Source: Haloarcula argentinensis DSM 12282
GTDB lineage: Archaea; Halobacteriota; Halobacteria; Halobacteriales; Haloarculaceae
Direction of reading: 5' to 3'
NCBI GenBank assembly: GCA_000336895.1
Contig: AOLX01000014.1
Location: 96,580 to 160,579 of the forward strand
DNA length: 64,000 nt
The notes beneath the pieces were generated by a model, which saw only the letters and a program-made list of their open reading frames with translations, had not been told where the DNA came from and searched no databases. Every line of letters begins with the position of its first letter. Positions within the stretch are counted from its first letter, which is position 1. A program made the position numbers and the translations under genes. Shown here piece by piece: positions 36,815-45,831 of this stretch.

Positions 36815-37122
36815 ATGGGGTTTGATAGCACAGCTAGCGTCTCAAATCCATGCTCACTCAGATACGAGGCGATTGTATCGCTGTTCTCTGGTATAGCTTT
36901 CCATGCATGGGAATTAAAATAATGGCTATTGAAAGAATGTCGTCCAGCAAAAATACCAGGGGCTGACTCTGTAGTATAAGGTCCCGTGGCAAACGCATTA
37001 TCAAAGATAATTGACTCTCCGGCCAATTTATCTATAAATGGAGTTGTATTTTCATGATGTCCATTAAATCCACACCTATCATACCGGAAGCAATCTATGG
37101 TGAGTAGTATAATGTTCGTCAT
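36811..37122 (-). CDS. AlkP-superfamily (sulfatase-like) protein, N-terminal part of a split gene
   Basis: 103 residues starting MTNIILLTIDCFRYDRCG. This is the N-terminal strand with the metal-binding Asp10 and the nucleophile loop GPYTTESAPGIFAG, in which Thr50 stands where sulfatases have the formylglycine residue. The frame ends at ...LSNPI with TGA overlapping the ATG of the next frame. An earlier in-frame start (37161) would add 13 residues. A 1-base indel at about 36815 would restore a single gene. I list the halves separately because the ATGA overlap leaves coupled translation possible. Confidence 0.65.
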   Translation of the reverse strand: MTNIILLTIDCFRYDRCGFNGHHENTTPFIDKLAGESIIFDNAFATGPYTTESAPGIFAGRHSFNSHYFNSHAWKAIPENSDTIASYLSEHGFETLAVLSNPI

Positions 37123-37281
37123 ATCCTCAACCATACACATCGAATATATTAAGATTTTCACTGGGGCTTTATTTAGGAGAACTGTTGTTAGGTGCCGAGA
37201 AATTATACCTCAATATCTGTACGTTAATTATGACTCTCATACGTATGAGGTAGTCGATACCGGTGAGCGACCGCTATAGAG

Positions 37282-37497
37282 TCAAAGAAGGTAGGATACC
37301 AATAGGATGACCGACACGAACAATTCCGCCTGATACGCTTCTCTCGATATCGTCAGCGGGTCGACATCGACAAGATGTACGCCTCTGCCGAGAATAAAAG
37401 CAGCGATTGCGATAGGGAGTTGAGCCTGTTTGTTACGACTTCTTTGGCTTCCGTAACTGTAGGACCGGTGAGCGGTGTGATTGTAGTGCTGAAACAT
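37282..37497 (-). CDS. possible small membrane protein, 71 aa
   Basis: An open frame from MFQHYNHTAHRSYSYG into a hydrophobic half (PIAIAAFILGRGVHLVDVDPL and LFVSVILLVSYLL) suggesting two membrane segments. A good archaeal TATA box, CCTATAAAT (minus strand, 37531-37540), lies about 35-40 bp before the ATG at 37497, and the ATG at 37506 would be nearly leaderless. I do not recognise the family, and chance remains possible. Confidence 0.4.
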   Translation of the reverse strand: MFQHYNHTAHRSYSYGSQRSRNKQAQLPIAIAAFILGRGVHLVDVDPLTISREAYQAELFVSVILLVSYLL

Positions 37498-37664
37498 GGC
37501 TTTCAAATGAAAACGGGGCTGTTCGTTACGATTTATAGGAAAAGTCGTTACTGTACTAACGTTGGATTTTGTCGCAAACTACGAGGTTTCGGTGGGTAGT
37601 AAACCGGCCAAAGCGCTCGGCAAGGGTGGTCATGACCACATGGTATTTGTATGAATAGTTGAAT

Positions 37665-39131
37665 GTGTCAAATGTGAAGCCATCAGTTCATGTTTTCACT
37701 CTTGATTGTCTGCGAGCATCAACCTGTACAGAGCGAATAACGCCGTTCTTACACACGCTCCCGCTTCAGTGGACTCGGTGCTATTCGTCTGGGACGTGGA
37801 CGCTACCGTCCCATGCTTCCCTATTTAGCGGACAGTGTCCAATTAACCATGGCGTCACGCGATCGAGTGATACTCTTTCAAAAGGCGATGCAAACCTCCC
37901 CAAAACGGCCCAAGAAAACGGCTACACGACAGCAATCTTCAGCGAAAACCCAACGTTCAGTTCGTCAATGGGCTTCAACCACTACATTGACGTCCCCAAT
38001 GATGACATCCATCGGAAACTGCTCCCGTCGGAATTCTCGCCGGTCAAATCTGTAGAGGAAATAAGTGTGAATGAAGCAGTGTCGCTCGCTACGGAGGTCA
38101 TTACACGTCCTAACCGACTACGGAACACTGTCAACGCTGCATATGCAACATACCGTGAATTATTCAACCAAGATCCGTCATACCCGCATCACGGGGAGCG
38201 CATTTTCAACCATCTCAAGTCTTTTACCTCCCAGCGAACAGCACCGATGCTAACGGTAACAAATGTTCTGGACCCACATAATCCGTACCACGACACACCT
38301 CCAGAAATGAAAGAATCGCGCCCCCAGCCTGAGCTCGAAGCACTTCGGGCAGGAGATGACAACCGTATTTATCTACTCACCAGCGAAGATCCTCCAGAAG
38401 GTGTATCTTCGATCTATGACGGTTGGGAATCATTTTTCCACGCTCAAGAGAGTATCTATGAAGAATACGCACAAGAAGCTGATCGACTTCTGCAGGAGTG
38501 GCACAACGCACAGACAAATCGTTTCAAAGAGGACTTGGTTGTCATCTTAGGGGATCATGGACAGCTGTTCGGTGCCGAAGAAATGGTCGGTCATCACACT
38601 TCATTGCATCCACATGGGATTAATGTCCCGCTGGCGATTGACCCTCCTCATAACTGGAAAACGCCAACAAAAGCCATTGACACACCTGTTTCGACCGCTG
38701 GCGTTGGCTGTGCGTTGATGAATGTAATCGCTGGCGAGATTGAGACGACGAAAGAACTCGTTAATAATATTAGTTACTATAGTCAGGATTCGAATGGAGC
38801 GGTTATTGCGTGCGCTGATGGTCCAACTTGGTCAATTCCAGCACTCCACGAAGATGACCGATTCGATGACTCACTCATTGACAAGCTTGCCGTTCGGAAA
38901 GTTGCTTATATTCGCGATGAGAGAGTTGACATTTACAGGAGTCCATGGGATACAGAAACAATTGAGTCAACTTCTTTTACATACACTCAGGATGCACGTA
39001 ACTCTGTTCCAGAACGCGATACACCACCTATTACAGACGATGCTGAAGAATGGCTCGTCCAAATGTACAATCCCGAGAATGAACAGCGAAACACGGTAGA
39101 TGCGCGATTAGAAGCACTCGGCTACGTCTGA
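37665..39131 (+). CDS. AlkP-superfamily (sulfatase-like) enzyme with Thr nucleophile
   Basis: A 488-residue protein of the alkaline phosphatase/sulfatase superfamily. VFTLDCLRAST supplies metal ligand D14, GTWTLPSHASLFSG the nucleophile loop with T46, and VVILGDHGQLFG the second metal Asp-His. Sulfatases need Cys or Ser followed by x-P-x-R; here the loop reads T-L-P-S-H. Thr nucleophiles occur in phosphoglycerol and phosphoethanolamine transferases of this superfamily, so a phospho- or sulfo-transfer role on surface glycans is possible (inference). The start is uncertain: TTG 37659, GTG 37665 or GTG 37674. It ends EARLEALGYV like its paralogues. Confidence 0.85.
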   Translation: MSNVKPSVHVFTLDCLRASTCTERITPFLHTLPLQWTRCYSSGTWTLPSHASLFSGQCPINHGVTRSSDTLSKGDANLPKTAQENGYTTAIFSENPTFSSSMGFNHYIDVPNDDIHRKLLPSEFSPVKSVEEISVNEAVSLATEVITRPNRLRNTVNAAYATYRELFNQDPSYPHHGERIFNHLKSFTSQRTAPMLTVTNVLDPHNPYHDTPPEMKESRPQPELEALRAGDDNRIYLLTSEDPPEGVSSIYDGWESFFHAQESIYEEYAQEADRLLQEWHNAQTNRFKEDLVVILGDHGQLFGAEEMVGHHTSLHPHGINVPLAIDPPHNWKTPTKAIDTPVSTAGVGCALMNVIAGEIETTKELVNNISYYSQDSNGAVIACADGPTWSIPALHEDDRFDDSLIDKLAVRKVAYIRDERVDIYRSPWDTETIESTSFTYTQDARNSVPERDTPPITDDAEEWLVQMYNPENEQRNTVDARLEALGYV

Positions 39132-39253
39132 CCATGTAAACTACGTAATAAGTAAATAAGAATGGGACGAGTAAGACTCATCGGGGCTCTGACTAGAAGA
39201 TCGTATTTGCAAAAATTGAAGAGATGACAGATCAACCCTATCCTTAGATACCT

Positions 39254-40783
39254 GTGAGTACGCAAGGCTCAACGTTATCAAAATTGGCAAAAAGCGCGTC
39301 TATCGTGATGCTAGCGATGATCTTTGGAAACTCTATCGGGCTATTAGCTGAGGTGGTTATTGCTAGATCGCTGCCACCCTCACTGTATGGAGAGCTAACA
39401 CTGGCATATACGATCGTTTTTTCTCTAGGGACCATTGCGCTACTTGGGATTCATCAGGGGATGACCCGGCAATTTTCAGCAGCCGAGACAGAGAGACGTC
39501 AAACCCAGATACTTTACGCTGGATTCAGTATGATCCTATTTTCAGCTCTTGCTACTGTTGGCGGTCTATACTTTTTTAGAGGTTGGTTTGCAGACTTTAT
39601 GTCTGCAGACCATCTCTATGAACATCTATTACTATTGTCGCCTTTTTTACTATTTTATCCTCTATCACGAGCAGCACTTGCAACTCTTCGTGCCGAAAAA
39701 AGAACTCTGCCTGCAGTGATAGCACAGCACCTTGGTGGAAGAGGAATGGCCTTCCTATTCCTCGTTATATTCGTGTTAGCCGATGCACAATTCGTAGGTG
39801 CCGTAGTATACTGGGTCACTACGCCTCTATTTATCTCTCTTATCGCCTTGTATTATTTATTTGAAAGTGGATTACTAAGGAATCCGTTCGATACATCACC
39901 TGATAAAAAAACCGTTCGTAAGCTCTGGGACTTCTCATGGCCGCTTGCTATCGGATCTGGGATTTTTCTTCTTCTAAATAGAGTGGATATTCTGATGATT
40001 GGTTATTTTTTGCCGTCGAATCAAGTGGGCTACTATCGGGCGGTGCAACCATTAAAGAAGATCGCGACGTTTGCCCTTGGTTCTTTCACCTTTCTTTTTC
40101 TACCAGTGGCGACAGAATATTATACGGAAGGAGACACGGATGGTTTGGATCAAATATTCACAATCACTACGAAATGGATACTTCTGATAACACTCCCCCC
40201 AGTGTTATTGTTCGCCTTGTTTTCTCCGGATGTGATCAAAATACTGTTCGGGGACAATTATCTACCTGCAGCACCAGTCTTGACCATTCTGAGTGCTGGA
40301 CTACTATTTCGCGCTGTTAGTGGACTTGACGGGGATATGGTCAAAGCAATCGACCGCCCTCGAATTGAGCTGTTTTCTGGTGCACTAGGCCTTCTGTCAA
40401 ACATCATTCTAAATTTTCTGCTAATTCCAACGTTTGAGATATCTGGAGCGGCTATTGCTACTGTTTCTGGGTATATTATATACAATGGAGTTGAATTAAT
40501 CTGGATATATCACTTAACAGGCGGATCTCCGTTTTCAGTCAATATTGCGAAACATATTGGTGTTATGTCTGTACTTGCTATACTGGTCTCTGGAATTCTT
40601 CCTTCTCCCGTTGGACTAGTCGGGTTGATTGCTGTCGGTATCAGTCTCACCCTCCTTCAGCCAGTAGTTCTCATTCTCACCTCAAGCGTAGATGAAGCTG
40701 ATCTTGATTTGGTTAGACAGATCGAATCAAAAACAGGAAAGAACCTTGAAATAGTAAAAAAGATCGTCAAAAAAGGCGTTTAG
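39254..40783 (+). CDS. oligosaccharide flippase (MATE/Wzx-like)
   Basis: A 509-residue integral membrane protein with about fourteen helices, starting at GTG 39254 (MSTQGSTLSKLAKSASIVMLAMIFGNSIGLLAE). The pattern of paired helices, the RAEKRT loop and WDFSWPLAIGSGIFLLLNRVDILMIGYFL in the second half is that of polysaccharide-biosynthesis flippases. It would move lipid-linked glycans made by the neighbouring glycosyltransferases across the membrane. It lies 122 bp after an AlkP-superfamily gene on the same strand and converges on another with 10 bp between stops. Confidence 0.92.
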   Translation: MSTQGSTLSKLAKSASIVMLAMIFGNSIGLLAEVVIARSLPPSLYGELTLAYTIVFSLGTIALLGIHQGMTRQFSAAETERRQTQILYAGFSMILFSALATVGGLYFFRGWFADFMSADHLYEHLLLLSPFLLFYPLSRAALATLRAEKRTLPAVIAQHLGGRGMAFLFLVIFVLADAQFVGAVVYWVTTPLFISLIALYYLFESGLLRNPFDTSPDKKTVRKLWDFSWPLAIGSGIFLLLNRVDILMIGYFLPSNQVGYYRAVQPLKKIATFALGSFTFLFLPVATEYYTEGDTDGLDQIFTITTKWILLITLPPVLLFALFSPDVIKILFGDNYLPAAPVLTILSAGLLFRAVSGLDGDMVKAIDRPRIELFSGALGLLSNIILNFLLIPTFEISGAAIATVSGYIIYNGVELIWIYHLTGGSPFSVNIAKHIGVMSVLAILVSGILPSPVGLVGLIAVGISLTLLQPVVLILTSSVDEADLDLVRQIESKTGKNLEIVKKIVKKGV

Positions 40784-40793
40784 TTTATATCAC

Positions 40794-42230
40794 CTAAATA
40801 TAGCCCAGGTCTTCCAGTCGGCTCTGAGTGGTCTCATTGACACTCGCCTCTTCGCTCGTGCCGTCATTCAGCTCGCCGAGTTCATTCGTTAACTTACTGC
40901 GAAGCCGATCAGCTTGGTCAGTATCGTCTACTGGAGCTGTTTCAGTCGGATCTTTTCTGAGATTGTACAACTCTGTGAAGCCATCAGATCCTTCAATAAA
41001 CTTCCAAGGGCCTATTCGAATAGCGCGAAGGGACCGGTCATACTCTCGAACTTCGTCTTTTATCTTCCCAGCCCGTTGCTCCAAGGCATTCATTGAGGGT
41101 TGGGGTTCTGGGTATTCAGAGATTGCTAGATTATCTCTTTTTTCCTCATTCAGCAATGAGTTTGAGATGTTTCCATCACCCACATTTGCTATTTCACACA
41201 GAGTTCCGTAGATATCCTTTGTTTCTACTAAATCTGTTACACTTCTTGGAGTCACCGTATCTGGATATCGGATCGCAAGTGGAACATGAACCAGAGTTTG
41301 GTATAAGCAGTACTGATGATCCATTAGCCCGTGGTCGCCAATATTTTCACCGTGATCTCCAGCAACAATGATACATGTATCGTCTAAGATGTCCTTCTTG
41401 CTAAGTCCTTCCAATAGACGGCCAATTTGAGTGTCGAGATACCGGATCTCTGCACGGTAAAGACTACGAAGGATCTCAAAGTGCTCAGGGCTAACTGATT
41501 CCTGGCCGGCGATATACTTCCACGGATTCTGGTTCAGGTGGCGCGCTTCATGTAGTTCCACGTTGTCCGGTAGTTCGTCGTTTGCTAGATTGTCGGGTGG
41601 CTTGTAATCTAGATGTGGTTCCATATAGTTCAGAAAGAGAAACTGCGCATTGTCGTGATTATTATCCAATATAGATAATGCGTCAGAGGTTATTTTTTTA
41701 GCACCGCTGTCAGACCGCTTTGCCCAGAACTTTTCATACGCTATATTCCCGATAGTTTTAAAACTAGACGTTAGTGTGACACGCTCGGACAGGGCAAGAA
41801 TTTGCTCTCGACGTGAGGAAAGATTCCGGATATCTCCAATTTCTGCACCGCCCCAAAATAGATCATATGCCGTTTTGAATTGATCAAACCCCTTATCAAA
41901 ACCGAAACCGGGAGATACCCAGGGGTTAGCGGATATGCCGACAGTGTGATACCCCTCATCATGAAGTACCTGTGCAATCGCTGCGTTCGGTGGATCAAAA
42001 TTTGGACTGTTCGCAGACGTTCCATGTTGCGAGGGATATAATCCCGTGAACATTGAACCGTGAGAGGGAACGGTCCATGGGGCAGCTGCGGTAGCATTCT
42101 CATATACAGCTGCGTCATCAAGTACCGACTCGAAATTCGGGAGCTTTCCTTCTTCAAGAAGATTATAAAACGTTGAGGCACGGCAAGTATCAACTACTAT
42201 AAATATAATGTTTGGTTTTGATCTCATCAT
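40794..42230 (-). CDS. AlkP-superfamily (sulfatase-like) enzyme with Thr nucleophile
   Basis: A 478-residue paralogue of the proteins at 37.7 and 36.8 kb. Metal ligand D14 is in IIFIVVDTCRAST, the nucleophile loop PWTVPSHGSMFTG has T53, and IIVAGDHGENIGDHGLMDH holds the second metal site, nearly the canonical sulfatase form. KFIEGSDGFTELYNLRKDPTE is the typical C-terminal sulfatase subdomain. As in its paralogues, Cys/Ser is replaced by Thr and Arg by His in the C-x-P-x-R motif. It ends QSRLEDLGYI. ATG 42230 or ATG 42227 are both possible. It overlaps no neighbour and converges on the flippase. Confidence 0.9.
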   Translation of the reverse strand: MMRSKPNIIFIVVDTCRASTFYNLLEEGKLPNFESVLDDAAVYENATAAAPWTVPSHGSMFTGLYPSQHGTSANSPNFDPPNAAIAQVLHDEGYHTVGISANPWVSPGFGFDKGFDQFKTAYDLFWGGAEIGDIRNLSSRREQILALSERVTLTSSFKTIGNIAYEKFWAKRSDSGAKKITSDALSILDNNHDNAQFLFLNYMEPHLDYKPPDNLANDELPDNVELHEARHLNQNPWKYIAGQESVSPEHFEILRSLYRAEIRYLDTQIGRLLEGLSKKDILDDTCIIVAGDHGENIGDHGLMDHQYCLYQTLVHVPLAIRYPDTVTPRSVTDLVETKDIYGTLCEIANVGDGNISNSLLNEEKRDNLAISEYPEPQPSMNALEQRAGKIKDEVREYDRSLRAIRIGPWKFIEGSDGFTELYNLRKDPTETAPVDDTDQADRLRSKLTNELGELNDGTSEEASVNETTQSRLEDLGYI

Positions 42231-42348
42231 TACTACTTTGAATACTGACAGTATGAGTGAAATTATTTTCGGACTCCAAAGTCGACACCTGCTTCGGAGA
42301 CTGCTACCGGTATGATTTCGAAACGCAGATTGACCAGATAGTCAAGTT

Positions 42349-43524
42349 TTATAAAGGATCTCTTGCGGACGGTCCAGTGACCTCCTCGTATATTGCCTCC
42401 AATTTACTCGCGCTTGCAGCCCACGAGTAATTATTCCGACAGACCGTTCTTGCCTGTTCAGCACTGAATGAACCGTCTGTAAGGCCTCCAGAGATAGCTT
42501 CAGCCAGTGCACCGGAATCATCCACAGCTACTATACTGCCAGCGTCATTGGCAATAATGTCATCAGAGACGCCAACCACGTCTGTTGTCACAACTGGTGT
42601 TTCACAGGCCATCGCTTCCAGCACCACTAGTCCAAACCCTTCTTGATCCGATGACTTAGAGGGTAGCACAAACAGGTCTGCGCCAGAATATAGTGCCACC
42701 AAATCCTCATCCGGTACACGACCGAGAAACTCAACGTGGTCGTCAACGCCGAGATCCGTCGCCTGCTGTTCGTACTGTGCGTGTGCGTCACCGCCACCAC
42801 CGACGAGTAATTTTGGTACCAACTCTTCACTCTCCGATAGTTGTGCAAGTGACTTGAGTAATACATCCAGACCTTTGTATCCGTGATGTCCATCAAGCAC
42901 ACTCAGGAAGAATAGATTCGAACGGTCCGAGTCAAATCCAAGTCGTTCTCTTCTAGCCGTGTCAAGTTCTACTGGATGAAACCGTTCTACGTCGACTCCA
43001 TTATGCACGACGCGGACCTTGTCGGTGTGTGGTTTGAGATGCGACGAATCTTCTATGTAATCTGGCTGTGTTACAATGATGCGATCAGCGATTCCGAGCG
43101 TCAACTGGAGCATCGTCCGGTTGTATGCGGTCGCAATGTAGTCGGCGAGGCCGTCGCCGATGATGTCGTTGTGGTATGTGACAATAACAGGGGTGTCGGT
43201 AATTGCACCTGCAAGGGCACTCAGATCCGCGCTCCAAGGCGTGGGGATATGTGTGTGGATAATGTCTGCGCTCCGCGCTTCCTCTAGTAGCACCTTCGGC
43301 AAAGCAGGCGTGATATTTGTATTGGCAATCTTACCAATGCTCGACAGTCGACGGACAGTAATCCCATCGATGATTTCTCGCTTGCCTGTCTCCGTCTTAG
43401 CTTTGGCGCAGACGACGGTGACACTGTGTCCGGATGCTACATGCTTCTTTGCAAGACTGTGGACGTAGGACTCTACCCCCCCAATGTAGGGGTGGAATCG
43501 GACCGGTGTCTGCAGGATTTGCAT
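42349..43524 (-). CDS. glycosyltransferase family 4
   Basis: A 391-residue GT-B enzyme. [26 protein letters not shown] is the typical acceptor-domain opening with the Gly-Gly loop. [13 protein letters not shown] joins the two domains, and the donor motif [21 protein letters not shown] has the E-x7-E pair. It resembles haloarchaeal and methanogen PimA/RfaG-like enzymes that build lipid-linked glycans. Base composition is intermediate between the A+T-rich island core and the flanking G+C-rich DNA. It is on the same strand as the AlkP-superfamily gene 118 bp downstream. Confidence 0.93.
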   Translation of the reverse strand: MQILQTPVRFHPYIGGVESYVHSLAKKHVASGHSVTVVCAKAKTETGKREIIDGITVRRLSSIGKIANTNITPALPKVLLEEARSADIIHTHIPTPWSADLSALAGAITDTPVIVTYHNDIIGDGLADYIATAYNRTMLQLTLGIADRIIVTQPDYIEDSSHLKPHTDKVRVVHNGVDVERFHPVELDTARRERLGFDSDRSNLFFLSVLDGHHGYKGLDVLLKSLAQLSESEELVPKLLVGGGGDAHAQYEQQATDLGVDDHVEFLGRVPDEDLVALYSGADLFVLPSKSSDQEGFGLVVLEAMACETPVVTTDVVGVSDDIIANDAGSIVAVDDSGALAEAISGGLTDGSFSAEQARTVCRNNYSWAASASKLEAIYEEVTGPSARDPL

Positions 43525-44022
43525 TACTCCATCCCAGTACTATCAGGATAATAAGCAGTTCGACAGAAAAATATCGTGCTACTGTAATTTAGACGCCTTA
43601 ACAAAACGCACTGATGGGAACTCATTGCCCGTATAGATCGTTAGCGAACTTGCTTAGCCTCACTATACAATGTCTGATCCCTCTAGCAGTCGCAATATCC
43701 AAATGCATACTTGAACTACCTCTTATCCAAGTTCGAGTGATAGCGGAGATCGCTTGGGTAATAGTTGTTTTATCGACAAGAGACCGGTAATTGCTTTCTT
43801 CCGGTTTTTGACGACGGTTTGAGCCAGCGTATCAGACTACGAAATTACGATGCGTGATAGTTGCCTAATGCCTTCAGATGAGTGAATCAGATTTCACAGT
43901 ATGATTACAAATTCACTGTTTCGGAACCGGACAACTGATTCACCTCGAACAACCTCGTTCCAAGACTTGTACCGAAACATAGTCTTCAAGACGATGGTCC
44001 AAGAGATACGACTCATCTGCTC
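43525..44022. other. intergenic region at the right edge of the A+T-rich island
   Basis: This 498-bp region between divergent glycosyltransferase genes has no credible gene. It is A+T-rich on the left and shifts to G+C-rich composition at the start of the gene at 44023, so I place the right composition boundary of the island here. Confidence 0.4.
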
Positions 44023-45162
44023 ATGGATATCTGTTTTATAAGCAATGTGATATACCCGTTTATTACCGGTGGCGCAGAGAAACGCATCCACGAAATCGGC
44101 ACTCGCCTCGCCGACAAAGGACACGATGTCACCATCTACGGTCGTCACTACTGGGACGGCCCAGCGGAGACCACACACGAGGGGATGACCCTGCGTGCAG
44201 TCGCACCTGAAGCAGACCTCTACGAAGACGACCGGCGGTCCATCACCGAGGCTATCGATTTCGCAGTCCGCGCACTGCCCCCGCTTCGCCGACGGCTCAG
44301 CGACAATGAACACGACCTTGCGATCGCTAGTGTCTTCCCGTATTTTCCAGTGCTCGCAACGAAGCTTGCTAGCCTCGGGACTAGCACGCCAGTCGTCACA
44401 ACCTGGCATGAGGTCTGGGGCGAGTACTGGGAGGAGTACCTCGGATTGCTCGCTCCGGGTGGCAAGATCACCGAGCAACTGACCGCCAGGACGCCGCAGC
44501 ATCCGATCGCAGTGTCTGGTATCACTGCGGACAACCTCGCTGCAATCGGCCCGGCCCGCGAGCATATTGAGGTCGTGCCCAACGGACTCGACACCGAGCA
44601 AGTCCGGACTGCCACACAGCCCGACAGTGGGTACGATATCGTCTTCGCCGGTCGGCTGATCGAGCACAAGAACGTCGACATCCTGCTGGAGGCCTTTGAC
44701 CGGGTCGCTGACAAGCATGCCGTCACGCTCGGGATCATCGGCGACGGGCCTGAGCGTGACCGCCTCGACAGGAAACGCGACTCACTGACCCACGCCGACC
44801 GCGTTTCGATGCTGGGATTTCTCGACGACTACGAGGATGTGCTCGGGCACATGCGTGCTGCGGACATTTTCGCGTCTCCGTCGACGCGAGAAGGATTTGG
44901 AATTACATTCGTCGAAGCAATGGCTGCTGACTGCACCGTAATTGCTGCGGACCATCCGGATTCGGCGGCAGACGAAGTTATCGGTGACGCGGGCTTTCTC
45001 GTTGACCCAACCGTTGACTCGCTTACAGAGAGACTCGACGCCACTCTTGGCGGTGAGCGTCCATCGGCTAACCCTGTCGAACGTGCGGAGCAATACGACT
45101 GGGATGCCGTAGCTGATCAGGCTGAAACCGTCTATCAGCGGGCGGTTGACGGGTCGTGGTAA
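44023..45162 (+). CDS. glycosyltransferase family 4
   Basis: A 379-residue GT-B enzyme opening MDICFISNVIYPFITGGAEKRIHEIG. The interdomain IEVVPNGLDTEQV, the donor-domain start DIVFAGRLIEHKNVDILLEAF and the E-x7-E motif EGFGITFVEAMAADCTVIAAD are all present. Unlike the two GT4 genes at 32 and 42 kb, its codon use is G+C-rich like the chromosome backbone, so it may be an older resident of this locus. It lies directly beside the replication-origin repeats. Confidence 0.93.
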   Translation: MDICFISNVIYPFITGGAEKRIHEIGTRLADKGHDVTIYGRHYWDGPAETTHEGMTLRAVAPEADLYEDDRRSITEAIDFAVRALPPLRRRLSDNEHDLAIASVFPYFPVLATKLASLGTSTPVVTTWHEVWGEYWEEYLGLLAPGGKITEQLTARTPQHPIAVSGITADNLAAIGPAREHIEVVPNGLDTEQVRTATQPDSGYDIVFAGRLIEHKNVDILLEAFDRVADKHAVTLGIIGDGPERDRLDRKRDSLTHADRVSMLGFLDDYEDVLGHMRAADIFASPSTREGFGITFVEAMAADCTVIAADHPDSAADEVIGDAGFLVDPTVDSLTERLDATLGGERPSANPVERAEQYDWDAVADQAETVYQRAVDGSW

Positions 45163-45229
45163 ATCACACCGCCGCGAGCCGGAACTCCGCCCTGTCTCCA
45201 TCTACGGTTTTACTACCGAGTGCGTACCC

Positions 45230-45248
45230 ACACACCTCTTTCCGAGTT
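45230..45248 (+). repeat. origin repeat copy 1
   Basis: ACACACCTCTTTCCGAGTT: both arms of the consensus are kept but the central dyad is weakened. Confidence 0.5.
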
Positions 45249-45330
45249 AGCTACGCTAGAGCCCAGTCTAATCACTCAACCGGTACTCTCTGCTGGAATG
45301 TATTACTAATCTACCACTGAATCAAGAGAC

Positions 45331-45349
45331 ACACACCTGATTCCGAGTT
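45331..45349 (+). repeat. origin repeat copy 2
   Basis: ACACACCTGATTCCGAGTT, closely similar to copy 1 including the following AG; same orientation. Confidence 0.5.
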
Positions 45350-45804
45350 AGTCAGGTATCAGGGACAGTCGCGCTGGGCTGAGGGAGGCATATACTCTCT
45401 GCTTGCGCTTCTAACTATCTGCTGTATTTCCAGCCCGCACTCGTGTGCGGTATCGTCACCCACCCACCCCAGTATGTCCAGTGTCTTTGTTGCTTGGTCT
45501 GTGTCCAAGTCATCCACCGCTGAGACAGATGTGCTCCGATCACGAGCGGCATGTCATCTGGGTGAGTATCTCTGATTCCCTCCCGTTCACGATTCCGTTC
45601 TCAAGAATACACCATCGAATTTATTGACCAAGCAGAGACCCGTCATCATATTCGATATGTTTCCTGCACTGACGATTGGCGGCGCGTCGAAGAGCTATGC
45701 ACGGCTTTGGTTACGTCAGCCGCGAACGCATTGTGATCCCTAGTCCCGTCTAGTCGCCGGTACGGTTGACGACTAACCCAGCGTGCCGTGACCGAAACTG
45801 ACCC

Positions 45805-45823
45805 ACACACCTCGTAACGAGTG
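45805..45823 (+). repeat. origin repeat copy 3
   Basis: ACACACCTCGTAACGAGTG, a full consensus copy with a perfect CTCG-TAA-CGAG dyad, 9 bp from the orc1 stop codon. Confidence 0.65.
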
Positions 45824-45831
45824 AAGTGCCG

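Larger units (their letters stand above)
45163..45831. other. left arm of the origin region, non-coding
   Basis: This 669-bp stretch between a glycosyltransferase gene and the orc1/cdc6 stop has no gene I can support. It holds three copies of the 19-bp origin-type repeat in plus orientation, listed separately. Confidence 0.5.

Noticed and set aside
43894..44738. minus-strand frames opposite the GT4 gene at 44023
   Set aside because: They are antisense to a gene with complete GT4 motifs.
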